From NCBI RefSeq assembly GCF_008000995.1, contig NZ_CP042828.1, positions 434,001 to 498,000 on the forward strand: a stretch of DNA of 64,000 nucleotides, given 5' to 3'. This DNA is from Ruania zhangjianzhongii. Its GTDB lineage: Bacteria; Actinomycetota; Actinomycetes; Actinomycetales; Beutenbergiaceae. The notes beneath the pieces were generated by a model. That model was not told the origin of the DNA. It saw only the letters and a list, made by a program, of their open reading frames with translations, and searched no databases. The position numbers and the translations under genes were made by a program. Positions 15,213 through 24,714 of the stretch are shown piece by piece. Position 1 is the stretch's first letter, and each line of letters opens with the position of its first letter.

Positions 15213-17962
15213 CGGGTGGCTCCTTCCGGGAGCTGGCTGGTGAGCAGGTGCTGGAGCAGGTCGGGTGGTGCGTCGCCTTCGTCGCCGGCGTCCCGGTGGC
15301 TGAACTCCTGATCGGCGGCAACGGCGCCGAGTACCAGATAAGCGCCGGGTCCCGGGGTGAAGGTGTGCTGGCCCGCCGGGAAGCGGAACGCGTGCACGTC
15401 CACCCAGAGCCGACGAGTCTCGTCGGATCGGGCGGCCGGGATCGAGACCTCGAGCGCCGACTTCAGCACCGGGTCGAGCCCGCCCTGATCGTCCGCGTGG
15501 GTGTTCACCTCCAGGTCCGGCACCTGCAGCCACTCCGGGTCCGGGCTCTGCACGTAGCCGATGAGCAGGTGGCCGGATTCTGGCAGGTCAACCTCCAGCG
15601 CCACCTGGGCGGCGCTCGAGGCCTCGAAGGAGATCCGGGACGCGGTGACGCCCGCGAGCTCGGGGGCAATGCGCTCGATCAGCACACTGCGGTCGGTGAA
15701 CACCGACTGCCCGGCGATCAGGTCGAAGCCCTCGGCCGGGGTCACGTCCACCTCCGCGGCGCGGAACGGGACCACGTCGGCGCCCTCGGGCACCGACCCG
15801 GGTAGGGGCCAGCCCTGTGCGGCGATCTCGCGGGTCGCCGCCGCGAACGCCACCGCCTCCTGCTCGAACTCCGGCAGGCACGCCGTCCAGTGGCCATAGA
15901 CCTTGCCGTTCCGAAACGGCACCCGGCGTTGCGGTGTGCGCATGCTGTTCGCGTACCGGTAGGTCTGTTCGGTGAGCTCGGCCAGCTCGCGGTAGCGTGC
16001 CACGCTCTCGGCGATGAGGTCCGCGGCGTGGGTCAGCTGCGCGGGGTCCACCTGCCCGCCGCGCACGGACAGCGCCCGCTGGGTCAGCACGATCGCCGCC
16101 GCCTCGATCCGAAGCGCGTAGAACTCCGCGATCAGTGCGAGCGCCCGGGCATCCTGACGGAGCCGGGTGAACTCCTCGGCGTCGCGGTGCACGTGCCTGT
16201 TGCCGGCGTCCGCAGCAGCGCAGGCGCGGGCGGCGAAGTGCCGGATATCGTCCACCACGTCCAACGGGGTCTCCCCGAGGTGCGCGTCCCCGCGGACCTC
16301 CCGTTCGGCGTACTCCTGCAGCCGCTCACCGCCGGGGGCGTGCGACTGCCACAGGTCCGGCCAGGTCCGGTGCGCCTCCGGCTCGAGCAGTTGGCTCATC
16401 GTCATCCCCAGGCTGAGCGTCTGCCGGTTGCCCTCGGTGATGCCCACCCGGCGCACCAGCAGCGGCGCGATCTGACCCATCGCCTCGTACGTCTCCAGGG
16501 CGGCCGCACCAGCCTCGGCAGTGCCGAACTGCTCGGCGAGCACCTCGGTCCAGTAGGCCTCCTCGGCCACCGGGTCCCGATCGGCCTGCCAGGCGTACCG
16601 GAGCCAGGCCCGGAACCAGATCGCGTCCCGGTCGATCTGGCGCAGCCGCGGCTCCGCCCGGTCCGGCGACCACGGCCAGTCCCAGTAGAACAGCGGGTAC
16701 AGGTGCAGACCCTGAGCGTGCAACCGGTGCTTCATCGCCTGCGCGCTGCGCTGGATAAAGCCGACCGCGCCGAACCGGAACGGTTCGAGGTTGGCCAGGA
16801 TGTGTACGTTTGCGATGTGCGTGCTCTCCAGCGAGGAGAGGAACTGGTGCTGCTCCTGCCACTCGCCCCGCGGGTTCCAGGTGGTCAGCGACTCGCCGTT
16901 GTACTTGGCTTCGGTGTACAGCCGCGGATAAACCTCGCGGGCGGCGGTGACCACCGGGAGTGGGTCGATCGCGTGACCGCGCAGGATCAGCGGCGGGAGC
17001 TCGGCCAGCCCCGCCTGCTGCACACCGTCGAGCACACCCGGAATGATCGTCTCCAGTAGCCACTCCTTGCCGTACAAGTCACCCTGCAGCACCTCACCGA
17101 GGCAGGTGTACAGGCCGATGTTCGGGTACTGCGCCACGAACGCGCCGATCGTGGCACGGGTGTAGCTGCTGGTCAGTGGCGTCGGCTGCGGCTGGCGCAG
17201 TGGGATGCCGTGGTGCTCGGCGAACGGGAGGGGGATGTGGATGTTGTAGAACTTCACCACGATCCAGATGCCGCGTCGGTCCGCCTCCTGGGTCAGCCAC
17301 TGCAGCATCGACGCGTTCAGGTCCAGCTCGTCGTCGGTGACCTCCTGCGCCTCCGGAAAGTCCGGCAGCGAGACGAAGGAGGAGAACGGATGACCGCTCC
17401 ACAGGTAGATCACGTTCGCACGCTGGTCGAAGAGCTCGTCCAGCACTCTCAGCCAGTGCTCGCGGTCGTAGAACCACGGAAACCGTTCCGGCGTCACCGG
17501 GTACTCGTACACCTGGCGCGGCGGCTCGACCTCGGTCTTCTGCAGCCCGATCGCAGGACCCCGCAGCACCATGTCCGGAGTCTCGCCGCGGTCCAGGTCT
17601 CGCGGGATCCTGCCGGTGCGGGTGACGATGCGAGCGAGCTCCTGGCAGCCGTAGAGCACTCCGGCGTCATCACCACCGGTGACCACCACGACGCCGCCGG
17701 GCAGGTGGGAGAGGTAGTAGCCACCCTCGCCGGGGGCGCCGGTGTTGTAGAGCAGGACGTCCTGGTCCTCCAGCTCCCGGATCTGCTCGCTCGAGGTGCG
17801 TACGCCCAGCAGGATCCGGAGCGTATCGGCGGACCGGGGCGGTAACTGACCTTCGTGGCGCACCTGGAGGCCTTGGGCCGCCAGCGCCGCTGTGATCAGC
17901 TCGAGCCCGTAGCGGATCCGCGGGCTCTCGCTCGAGGTGAGCGTGATCGATACTCGGTCCAT
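15209..17962 (-). CDS. Large glycosidase-like protein (GH20/GH67-like N-terminal fold), substrate unknown
   Basis: 917 residues. The N-terminal 130 residues resemble the small domain found before catalytic barrels in GH20/GH67-type enzymes ([10 protein letters not shown], then [22 protein letters not shown]). The centre (about 150-480) looks like a TIM barrel with acidic candidates in YTCLGEVLQ and YTEAKYNGE, followed by an Arg/Trp-rich helical region and a beta-rich tail. No signal peptide, so cytosolic. The ATG at 17962 is chosen because the domain begins at once; the frame is open upstream. It follows the permease gene by 20 bases and overlaps the acyltransferase fusion by 4. Likely cleaves the imported oligosaccharide. 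Family assignment is tentative. Confidence 0.68.
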   Translation of the reverse strand: MDRVSITLTSSESPRIRYGLELITAALAAQGLQVRHEGQLPPRSADTLRILLGVRTSSEQIRELEDQDVLLYNTGAPGEGGYYLSHLPGGVVVVTGGDDAGVLYGCQELARIVTRTGRIPRDLDRGETPDMVLRGPAIGLQKTEVEPPRQVYEYPVTPERFPWFYDREHWLRVLDELFDQRANVIYLWSGHPFSSFVSLPDFPEAQEVTDDELDLNASMLQWLTQEADRRGIWIVVKFYNIHIPLPFAEHHGIPLRQPQPTPLTSSYTRATIGAFVAQYPNIGLYTCLGEVLQGDLYGKEWLLETIIPGVLDGVQQAGLAELPPLILRGHAIDPLPVVTAAREVYPRLYTEAKYNGESLTTWNPRGEWQEQHQFLSSLESTHIANVHILANLEPFRFGAVGFIQRSAQAMKHRLHAQGLHLYPLFYWDWPWSPDRAEPRLRQIDRDAIWFRAWLRYAWQADRDPVAEEAYWTEVLAEQFGTAEAGAAALETYEAMGQIAPLLVRRVGITEGNRQTLSLGMTMSQLLEPEAHRTWPDLWQSHAPGGERLQEYAEREVRGDAHLGETPLDVVDDIRHFAARACAAADAGNRHVHRDAEEFTRLRQDARALALIAEFYALRIEAAAIVLTQRALSVRGGQVDPAQLTHAADLIAESVARYRELAELTEQTYRYANSMRTPQRRVPFRNGKVYGHWTACLPEFEQEAVAFAAATREIAAQGWPLPGSVPEGADVVPFRAAEVDVTPAEGFDLIAGQSVFTDRSVLIERIAPELAGVTASRISFEASSAAQVALEVDLPESGHLLIGYVQSPDPEWLQVPDLEVNTHADDQGGLDPVLKSALEVSIPAARSDETRRLWVDVHAFRFPAGQHTFTPGPGAYLVLGAVAADQEFSHRDAGDEGDAPPDLLQHLLTSQLPEGATR

Positions 17963-17982
17963 CTTCAATTCTTGGTTCCTAC

Positions 17983-18909
17983 CTACTTGATTCCGGTGGT
18001 GGCGATGCCGTCGACAAGGTACTTCTGGCCGGCGATGAAGAATCCGATTACCGGGGCGAGTGAGAGCGTCGACATGGCGAAGATCTGACCCCATGAGCTG
18101 AGACCCTCGGCGTTCATGAACTGCCGAAGGGCGAGGGGCACGGTGTAGAGCTCGGGACTGGTCAGGTACAGCAGTGGCGAGAAGAACTCGTTCCACGTCC
18201 AGATGAAGGTGAAGATCGCAGTGGTCGCGAACGCTGGAACGCACAGTGGCGCGACGATGGAGAGAAAGATCCGGTAGTTCCCGCAACCGTCGATCCTCGC
18301 CGCATCATCGAGTTCTTTCGGCAGGGCGCGCATGAACTGCACCATCAAGAAGATGAAGAACGCGTTGCTCGCCAGGAACGCGGGCACCACTAGCGGCAGG
18401 TAGGTGTTTAGCCAGCCGAGGTTGGAGAAGATCACGTACTGCGGCACCAGGAGCACGTGGGAGGGGAGCATCAAGGTGCCCAGCATGATGGCGAAGAACG
18501 CTTTCCTGCCGACGAACTGCAGCCGGGAGAAGGCGAACGCCGCCATCCCGCAGGAGATGACGTTCCCGATGATGCTCAACACCACGATGATGAGGGAGTT
18601 GACCAGATAGAGACCGAACGGGTGGTCGAGCGCCACCCAGCCGTCGGAGTAGTGGCTGAAGTCGAACTCGCTCGGCCACAGGCTCGAGTCGGTGAAGATC
18701 AGCCCGTCGGGTTTGACCGAGCTCGACAGCATCCACAGCAGCGGATAGAGCAGGATGATTCCGATCCCGCAGGCGGCGACGTGCCGCACGAACACTCTCC
18801 GTGAGGAGAGGCCGAACCGGTCGAGGGCCGGTAGCGTCGACCGCCGCGGTGGCGCCTTCGTGGTGGTGCGCTGAGGCGCGACAGGCCTGCTTTGCTGATC
18901 AGTTTTCAT
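17983..18909 (-). CDS. Carbohydrate ABC transporter permease (MalG type)
   Basis: 308 residues from ATG at 18909, overlapping the preceding permease by 11 bases. Cytosolic Thr/Pro/Arg-rich N-terminus, about six helices, EAA-type loop (LDDAARIDGCGNYRIFLSIVAP). Second permease of the third CUT1 importer in the window. Confidence 0.92.
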   Translation of the reverse strand: MKTDQQSRPVAPQRTTTKAPPRRSTLPALDRFGLSSRRVFVRHVAACGIGIILLYPLLWMLSSSVKPDGLIFTDSSLWPSEFDFSHYSDGWVALDHPFGLYLVNSLIIVVLSIIGNVISCGMAAFAFSRLQFVGRKAFFAIMLGTLMLPSHVLLVPQYVIFSNLGWLNTYLPLVVPAFLASNAFFIFLMVQFMRALPKELDDAARIDGCGNYRIFLSIVAPLCVPAFATTAIFTFIWTWNEFFSPLLYLTSPELYTVPLALRQFMNAEGLSSWGQIFAMSTLSLAPVIGFFIAGQKYLVDGIATTGIK

Positions 18910-19861
18910 AGTAGACCCAGTACTTCTGGCCGATGAAGTTGATGGCGGTAAACGCCGCGATGACCAGCAGGAGCAGCCAGGCCATCGCGGAGGCGTACCC
19001 CATATCGAAGCTGGTGAAGCCCTGCTGGTACAGGTAGAGGTTGTAGAACAAAGTCGAGTTCGAGGGACCACCGGTGCCATTGGAGACGACGTACCCCTGG
19101 GTGAACGTCTGCATCGAGCCGATCACGGCCAGGATCAGGTTGAAGAAGATCACCGGGCTGATCAGCGGCAGGGTGACCGAACGGAACTGTCGCCACCGGG
19201 AGGCGCCGTCCAGGGCGGCGGCCTCGTAGTACGCCGCCGGCACCTGGCGCAGCGCGGCCAGGAAGATCACCATCGGTGCACCGAAGGTCCACACGTTCAA
19301 GGTGATGAGCACGCCCAGCGCCGTGTCCGGGCTGCCGATCCAGGACTGGGTGTGCTGGATGCCCAGGGTGGCAAGCAGATCGTTCACGATGCCATCGGCG
19401 CCGAAGATCGCCCGCCACAGCATCACCACGGCTACCGAGCTGCCGATCAGCGACGGGAGGTAGAAGACGGAGCGGTAGATCTTCAGCCCGGACATGCCCT
19501 TGTTCAGCAGGACAGCCACGCCCAGGGCCGCGATCAGGGAGAGCGGCACCGAGATGAACGTGTACAGAAACGTCACGCCCAGGGAGTGGTGCAACGTCGT
19601 GTCGGTGATCATCCGCTTGATGTTCGTCAGACCGGAGAACTCCGGCGGGTTGAGCAGGTTGTAGTCGGTGAACGCCAAGTAGAGGGACCACAGGAACGGG
19701 ACGATGGTGAACAACATCCCGCCGAACCAGGGCAGCAGGAAGACGTAACCGGACCAGTCCTGGCGCCGGCGCCTTGAGGACGACTGAGTCCCGGCGCGCA
19801 CGCGGCCGGACCGCTGGCGTGGCGTGGGGGTGAGGACGGGCGCCGTCACTCCTGCGCCCAC
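18899..19861 (-). CDS. Carbohydrate ABC transporter permease (MalF type)
   Basis: 320 residues from GTG at 19861; a second in-frame GTG at 19849 would overlap the binding-protein stop by exactly 4 bases and may be the real start (316 residues). Arg-rich cytosolic N-terminus, about six helices, EAA-type loop YEAAALDGASRWRQFRSVTLP-like (stated from the loop's start at about residue 225). Partner of 17983-18909. Confidence 0.92.
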   Translation of the reverse strand: MGAGVTAPVLTPTPRQRSGRVRAGTQSSSRRRRQDWSGYVFLLPWFGGMLFTIVPFLWSLYLAFTDYNLLNPPEFSGLTNIKRMITDTTLHHSLGVTFLYTFISVPLSLIAALGVAVLLNKGMSGLKIYRSVFYLPSLIGSSVAVVMLWRAIFGADGIVNDLLATLGIQHTQSWIGSPDTALGVLITLNVWTFGAPMVIFLAALRQVPAAYYEAAALDGASRWRQFRSVTLPLISPVIFFNLILAVIGSMQTFTQGYVVSNGTGGPSNSTLFYNLYLYQQGFTSFDMGYASAMAWLLLLVIAAFTAINFIGQKYWVYYEN

Positions 19862-21162
19862 GACTGCTGCGCTGCCTCGACGAGCGCTTCCCCCGCCTCG
19901 GCGGGCGACAGCCGGGCGAACCGGACCTCGTCGGCGATCGTCGACATCTCTTCCATGAACTCCTGTGCGCCGACTGGGGCGGGGATGGGGTCGACCAGGT
20001 CCAGCTCCCCGAGGCTGAGGATGTGCTCGTAGGCGACCTGCTCGTCCTCGTCCAGGTCCTGCACCAGGGCGGAGACCACCTCTTGGTTGGCCGGGATGCC
20101 GTTGGTGCCGGCCATGGCTTCGTTCCCGCCCAGGTCGTTGACGAGGAAGTCCACCAGGGCTACAGCTGACTCCGGCGCTGCGGTGGCCGAGCTGATCGAC
20201 CAGAACAGGGCCGGAATGAGCTGCATGCCGCGGCCCGCCCCGGTCGTCTCGCCCGGCAGGTAGCCCATCTCCAACTCGCCGCCCGCTGCCGTGTTGAAGG
20301 AGGCGAACGAGTTGGACGGAATAACCTGTGCGGCGGTCAGTCCCTGAGCCAGTGCGGACTGGTCGGCCGCCGCGCCGAGGACATCGATGGCGCCGCCCGC
20401 CGGGACAGCGCCCATCGCCTCGAGCTCGACCCAGAGTTCGTACCAGGGCGTGACCTCCGGCGCGGTAAAGCCGATGCTGCCGTCCTCGTTCCAGAGGTCC
20501 AGACCCTGCTGTCGCAGCCAGGTGCCGAACGTCTGCAGCTCGCCGATGGGCAGGTCGCCGCCGTAGACCTCGCCGTTGCTGGCCTCGCTGAGCTCTGCGC
20601 TCACCTGACCGAAGTCCTCCCAGCTCCAGGAGGTCATATCGGGCGCCTCGACGCCAAACCGGGTGAAGGCGGCATGATCGATCACCATCGACATTGACGT
20701 GACCCCGCCGGCAACGCCGAGGAGCTTGCCGTCGACGAGACCGGCATTGAGTACCGACTCCGGCATCTTGTCGGTACGGAGCACGTCGGAGTACTCGTTG
20801 AAGTCGAGCAGGACGCCGCGATCGCCATAGTCCCGCAGCGACTCGCGCGCCATCCGCATGACATCCGGGGGACTGTTGGAGGCGAAGCGGATCGCCAGCT
20901 TCTGGCGATACTCCGACCCGGACTGGTACTCGGTGGAGACCTCCACGTCCGGGTGGGCTTCGATGAACAGGTCGACGGCGGCCCGCATCTGTTCTGCCCG
21001 GGTGGCATCGCCCTTCCAGACGAAGTTGAGCTCGCCGGCCGCCGCGTCGGCACCGCCGGTGTTGGTAGATCCACCGAAGCGGCCACAGCCGGCAACACCA
21101 ATTCCACCTGCGGCACCCAGGCCGAGACCGAGGAGAGCGCGCCGGCTCAAGTTCGCTGTCAT
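19846..21162 (-). CDS. ABC transporter substrate-binding lipoprotein
   Basis: 438 residues, family 1 solute-binding protein. R7-R8, hydrophobic core and lipobox VAGC (Cys26) indicate a Tat lipoprotein. ATG at 21162 is preceded by GGAG. First gene of an operon with two permeases, a glycosidase-like protein and the acyltransferase fusion. The divergent regulator gene starts 116 bases away. Ligand unknown. Confidence 0.9.
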   Translation of the reverse strand: MTANLSRRALLGLGLGAAGGIGVAGCGRFGGSTNTGGADAAAGELNFVWKGDATRAEQMRAAVDLFIEAHPDVEVSTEYQSGSEYRQKLAIRFASNSPPDVMRMARESLRDYGDRGVLLDFNEYSDVLRTDKMPESVLNAGLVDGKLLGVAGGVTSMSMVIDHAAFTRFGVEAPDMTSWSWEDFGQVSAELSEASNGEVYGGDLPIGELQTFGTWLRQQGLDLWNEDGSIGFTAPEVTPWYELWVELEAMGAVPAGGAIDVLGAAADQSALAQGLTAAQVIPSNSFASFNTAAGGELEMGYLPGETTGAGRGMQLIPALFWSISSATAAPESAVALVDFLVNDLGGNEAMAGTNGIPANQEVVSALVQDLDEDEQVAYEHILSLGELDLVDPIPAPVGAQEFMEEMSTIADEVRFARLSPAEAGEALVEAAQQSWAQE

Positions 21163-21278
21163 CGTTGACTCCAGATCGTTTCCTGTTCGGGTACCCTCAG
21201 AAAAGTCCAGATACGCACGCGTTACAACCAGATCGCACAGACTCGCACAGGCAGTTGTTCGAGTCCGGAGGATCTCCG
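21163..21278. promoter_or_regulatory. Divergent promoter region
   Basis: 116 bases between the binding-protein gene and the divergent regulator gene, relatively AT-rich. No perfect long palindrome was seen; CGCACGCGTTAC and the repeated TCGCACAG (in CAGATCGCACAG and GACTCGCACAG) are the only short repeats. Expected to hold both promoters and the regulator's site. Confidence 0.45.
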
Positions 21279-22370
21279 ATGACTGCAGAACGCCCCGATC
21301 CGCTGCCCGGTCAACGGCAGGAACGGCTGCTGCGCGCGCTCCGAGCCACCGGGTCGGTCGTGGTGAGCACCCTTGCACCCGAGCTCGGTGTCTCGGAGAT
21401 GACCTTGCGCCGCGATCTCAATGCCTTGGCAGCGCGGGGGCTGGCGGTGCGCGTGCATGGCGGCGCCACCCTGCCGGATGCGCCGGGCCAGGAGGGTGTC
21501 GGCCCGGGGTCGGAGGCGCCCCAGCTGACCATCGGCCTGGTCCTTCCCGGCGTGGAGTACTACTGGTCGCCCGTAGTGGTCGGTGCTCGTGAGGCCGCGG
21601 CGCGGGTCAATGCCCGGTTGATCCTGCGGTGTACGGGTTACGACCCCATCGAGGACCGCAAGCAGGTGCAGTCGCTGCTGTCCTACGCCAATGTCGACGG
21701 CCTGATCATGGCGCCGACGCTCGACTCCCTCGAGAACGGTGAGCTGGTGACCTGGCTCGATTCGCTTCCGGTGCCGGTGGTGCTCGCGGACCGGAGATCA
21801 ACGGCGGTCCCGGTGCGCAACCTCGAGTGGGTGACCTCCGACCATGCGGCCGGTGGTGCACTGGCGGTGCAGCACCTGGTGGCCCAGGGGCACCGCAGGA
21901 TCGCGGTCTGCTCCGGGCCGACGGCCACGACTGACCAGCTCCTTGGCGGGTGGCATCGTGAGTCGATCCGGCTCGGGCTGGACCCGGCCGAACAGTTCGC
22001 GATGCGCACCGACCTGACCGAGCGCGATCGGCGGCACGCCGCGGACGAGCTGCTGGAGCGGTGCACCAGTACTGGTACGACCGCGGTGATCGTCCACCCG
22101 GACATCCTCACGCTCACTCTGGTGCAGCAGTGCTTGGATGCCGGCATCGCCATCCCGGACGATCTCGCCGTGGTCAGCTATGACGACGAGGTCGCGGCTC
22201 TCGCTGATCCGCCGCTGAGTGCCGTGATGCCACTGAAGCAGGATGTGGGGCGGATGGCGATGGAGATGGTGCACGCCCGGCTGATGGCCGGCGACCGGCG
22301 CCCGCCCAACCGGCTCACCGTGATGCCAGTGCTGAACGTCCGCAGGTCCAGCACCACGCGCCGCGGCTAG
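21279..22370 (+). CDS. Hybrid regulator: DeoR-type HTH with LacI-type sugar-sensing domain
   Basis: 363 residues from ATG at 21279 with GGAGGA upstream. Residues about 12-70 form a DeoR-type winged helix (LLRALRATGSVVVSTLAPELGVSEMTLRRDL is the region, ending in VHGGATL), and about 85-355 a periplasmic-binding-like Peripla_BP_3 domain (IGLVLPGVEYYWSPV, then DGLIMAPT and VVSYDDEVAALADPPL). The helix-turn-helix of one family is thus joined to the effector domain of another; similar combinations exist in actinobacteria. Likely a repressor of the divergent importer operon, released by the imported sugar. Confidence 0.88.
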   Translation: MTAERPDPLPGQRQERLLRALRATGSVVVSTLAPELGVSEMTLRRDLNALAARGLAVRVHGGATLPDAPGQEGVGPGSEAPQLTIGLVLPGVEYYWSPVVVGAREAAARVNARLILRCTGYDPIEDRKQVQSLLSYANVDGLIMAPTLDSLENGELVTWLDSLPVPVVLADRRSTAVPVRNLEWVTSDHAAGGALAVQHLVAQGHRRIAVCSGPTATTDQLLGGWHRESIRLGLDPAEQFAMRTDLTERDRRHAADELLERCTSTGTTAVIVHPDILTLTLVQQCLDAGIAIPDDLAVVSYDDEVAALADPPLSAVMPLKQDVGRMAMEMVHARLMAGDRRPPNRLTVMPVLNVRRSSTTRRG

Positions 22371-22603
22371 GAAGCCATCATGGGCCCCACTGACATCGAC
22401 GTAGTGCGTCGCCGGGCCGTCACGGGCCCGGCTGGAGTCCGTGTTCGTGCGGGTGGCAGGCCCGAATGCGGACAGCGAAGCGAACTTGAGGTCGCTCTTG
22501 AGGTCGGATCGCATGCGCGTATCTCGGCAATGTTGTATCGTAACCGTGTCGGAACGCTCTCGGAAGTCGATCGAAGCGGCCGGCTGACGAAGGAGAGTGC
22601 GCG

Positions 22604-22996
22604 ATGGCTGCCGCGACCCACACCAGGAGTCACGCCCCAGTAGCAGGCGAAACGCCGCGGCGACCCGAGGACTGGAGCGTGCCGGAGATCGCTGAGTTCC
22701 TGAACGAGAACCTCGGCCCGAAGCTGACGGCATACCTGGTCGGCAAGGACCCGCAGACCGTAGCTCGCTGGATCAAGCGTGAGCAGATTTCGCCGCAGCC
22801 AGATGTAGAGCGGAAGCTGCGCGGGGTGTTCCAGATCTTCGACCTGCTGGTCAAGACCGACTCTCGGCACGTCGTGCGCGCATGGTTCATCGGAATGAAC
22901 CCCCAGCTCGACGATCACTCGCCCGCCGAGGTGCTTGCCGGCGGTGACACGCGTTCGGCGATGGCTGCCGCTCGGTCGTTCTCGGCAGGCGGGTGA
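22604..22996 (+). CDS. Xre/MbcA/ParS-type antitoxin
   Basis: 130 residues. The first half has helix-turn-helix character (WSVPEIAEFLNENLGPKLTAYLVGKDPQTVARWIK) and the second half the MbcA/ParS toxin-binding region (LRGVFQIFDLLVKTD, then WFIGMNPQLDDHSPAEVLAGG). It precedes a RES-domain gene with a 4-base GTGA overlap, the standard order. Expected to bind the toxin, block its active site and repress the pair's promoter in the 233 bases upstream. Confidence 0.9.
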   Translation: MAAATHTRSHAPVAGETPRRPEDWSVPEIAEFLNENLGPKLTAYLVGKDPQTVARWIKREQISPQPDVERKLRGVFQIFDLLVKTDSRHVVRAWFIGMNPQLDDHSPAEVLAGGDTRSAMAAARSFSAGG

Positions 22997-23682
22997 GTGT
23001 TCCGGGGCCCGCCGTGGTGTGGCCTCCAGGGCTCTTGTGGCGGGTCGCCCGGACAGGCAGGGGCTTCACTTTCGCTGAGGTCGATCTGGATGATGCCATG
23101 GAAGGGCGAGGTGTCAACCGGTTCGATGTCGCTGGTTCCGGCGTCCTGTACGCATCCACCGACATCGAAGGCTGTTTCCGGGAGGTGTTGGCCCGGATGC
23201 GCCCCGCGCGTGGCATGGCCGACCTGGACGAGGACAACTCGAACGCATTCATGGGAGCGGGCCAGCTGCCGGCGTCCTGGCGCGAGAACCGACGCCGGTT
23301 CGCACTCGCCGTCGACAGCGATCTGCCCTTCGTCGACGTGGAACAGCAGGTCACGTGGAACGCGATCGAGGCCACTCCGGGTGCGCTGCCGCCGTTCGAC
23401 CCCAAGAAGGACGACGGGCACCTGGATATCGGTGACATCCGCGGGAGTGATCGTCGCCTGACGCAGCGAATCGCGCGTTGGGCCTACGACGAAGAGTCGA
23501 TCGATGGCAAGCCCCGCTATGCCGGGATCCGCTACATGTCCCGCACCGGTCATTTTGAGTGCTGGGCGATCTTCCAGCGTCCGGCGGTGCAGGTGGTCGA
23601 GGTCCGACCCGCGGGCGAGATCGACATGAGCGACCCCGACCTCAGTAGGGTCTGCCGCGCGTTCGAGTTGACCCCGCACTAG
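22993..23682 (+). CDS. RES-domain toxin (NAD+-degrading)
   Basis: 229 residues from GTG at 22993. RES toxins break down NAD+ (phosphorolysis or hydrolysis). Visible family residues: R17 in LWRVAR, Y53 in VLYAST, E64 in CFREVL, and a Ser in GIRYMSRTG near the end, followed by a conserved WAIF strand. Length fits the family. Paired with the antitoxin gene just upstream; this locus sits alone between sugar operons, as mobile-prone TA loci often do. Confidence 0.9.
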   Translation: MSVPGPAVVWPPGLLWRVARTGRGFTFAEVDLDDAMEGRGVNRFDVAGSGVLYASTDIEGCFREVLARMRPARGMADLDEDNSNAFMGAGQLPASWRENRRRFALAVDSDLPFVDVEQQVTWNAIEATPGALPPFDPKKDDGHLDIGDIRGSDRRLTQRIARWAYDEESIDGKPRYAGIRYMSRTGHFECWAIFQRPAVQVVEVRPAGEIDMSDPDLSRVCRAFELTPH

Positions 23683-23744
23683 TTTTTCGCGCGATCAGTC
23701 AAGAGTGAGGACCGGCGTGCGGCATCGGCCGAGCGGGGTGAGTA

Positions 23745-23770
23745 GCGCGCTCTCTTGAGGCAAAGCGCGC
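23745..23770 (+). terminator. Weak hairpin after the RES toxin gene
   Basis: GCGCGCT (23745-23751) pairs with AGCGCGC (23764-23770) around a 12-base loop, between the convergent toxin and FadR-type genes. Short stem. Confidence 0.35.
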
Positions 23771-23853
23771 CATTCTCGATCAGCTGAGTCAGGTGACCGG
23801 CTCCATCGCACGGCTGCCGGGTTAGGGCTAGCAGCGCCGCGGTCAGCCGCGCC

Positions 23854-24609
23854 TCACCGCCGCGAGCGCCGCTTCGCCGACGGCAGCCGGCGCCGCTGCC
23901 AGGAGTTGAGGATGTGCTCGCTCATCGCGATCCGGGCTGCCTCCCGGTCTCCCGCCGAGATCGCCTCGACGATCTGCTCGTGCTCGGTGAGGGTGAGCTC
24001 GAAGGCGTGCGCGGGGTCGAGGCCGGTGTAGCGCTCGCTGCCGACGGCGTGGGCGATCAGCGTGCGCGCGATGTTCTCCGCGAGGGTGTTGTCCGAGAGC
24101 TCCATCACGGCGAGGTGGAACTGCACGTCGGCATCACGGAAGGCGGTGGAGTCCTCGATCAGCTCGGCCATCACCTCTAAGCGCTCGGCCAACTGGGCGC
24201 GAGCCTCGTCGGTCACGGCTCCAGCGGCTGCGGCGGCCATCGCAGCCTCGAGCGAGCCGCGGACCACGCTGAGGTCGTCCAGCACCCCGAGCGTGCTGTC
24301 ATTTCCGATCATCGTGGCCAGTACCAGCGGGTCGAGGACGTTCCAGTTGGTGCTCGGCAGCACGTGCGTCCCCCGGCCCTGGACGACGGTGATCATACCC
24401 TTCTCCTGAAGGCGCTTCATCGTCTCCCGGATCACCGTGCGGCTCACCCCGAACTCGGTGCTGAGCACGGCCTCGGGCGGCAGGATGTCACCGGCGGCGT
24501 ACTCGGCGGTGACGATCGAGCGGACGAGCTCGTTCAGGACGGTCACCCCGATGCGGTCGATCGGCGGTCTGGTCCGGCCGGGCGATCCCGGTCCTAACAG
24601 TTCAGGCAT
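23854..24609 (-). CDS. FadR-subfamily GntR regulator
   Basis: 251 residues. Winged helix at about 25-85 (ILPPEAVLSTEFGVSRTVIRETMKRL) and an FCD ligand domain at about 105-235 with metal-binding His residues (VQFHLAVMEL, EHEQIVEAI, SEHILNSW). FCD regulators commonly sense sugar acids or other organic acids. It is divergent from the eight-gene operon starting at 24715, and the palindrome at 24666-24676 lies between them. Likely controls that operon in response to an aldonate or keto acid. Confidence 0.9.
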   Translation of the reverse strand: MPELLGPGSPGRTRPPIDRIGVTVLNELVRSIVTAEYAAGDILPPEAVLSTEFGVSRTVIRETMKRLQEKGMITVVQGRGTHVLPSTNWNVLDPLVLATMIGNDSTLGVLDDLSVVRGSLEAAMAAAAAGAVTDEARAQLAERLEVMAELIEDSTAFRDADVQFHLAVMELSDNTLAENIARTLIAHAVGSERYTGLDPAHAFELTLTEHEQIVEAISAGDREAARIAMSEHILNSWQRRRLPSAKRRSRR

Positions 24610-24665
24610 GGGACCAATCTATTGATGTTTTCGGCCGAGGGGTGCAGGACACCCCAAAACCTAAG

Positions 24666-24676
24666 ACATATGATGT
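24666..24676. promoter_or_regulatory. Candidate operator for the FadR-type regulator
   Basis: ACAT-ATG-ATGT, an odd palindrome in an AT-rich patch 57 bases from the regulator start and 39 bases from the dehydratase start. Size and symmetry suit a GntR/FadR dimer; the sequence differs from the textbook TNGTNNNACNA form. Confidence 0.5.
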
Positions 24677-24714
24677 ATGCTGGCTGCTCTTCCGGTCTCC
24701 ACCTCGAGGACGAT

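Noticed and set aside
19846-21378. Longer binding-protein start upstream of 21162
   Set aside because: The extension would cover the divergent promoter region and place the Tat signal and lipobox far inside the protein.
24661-24690. Riboswitch before the eight-gene operon
   Set aside because: The leader is about 40 bases, too short for a known riboswitch; the palindrome fits a protein operator better.
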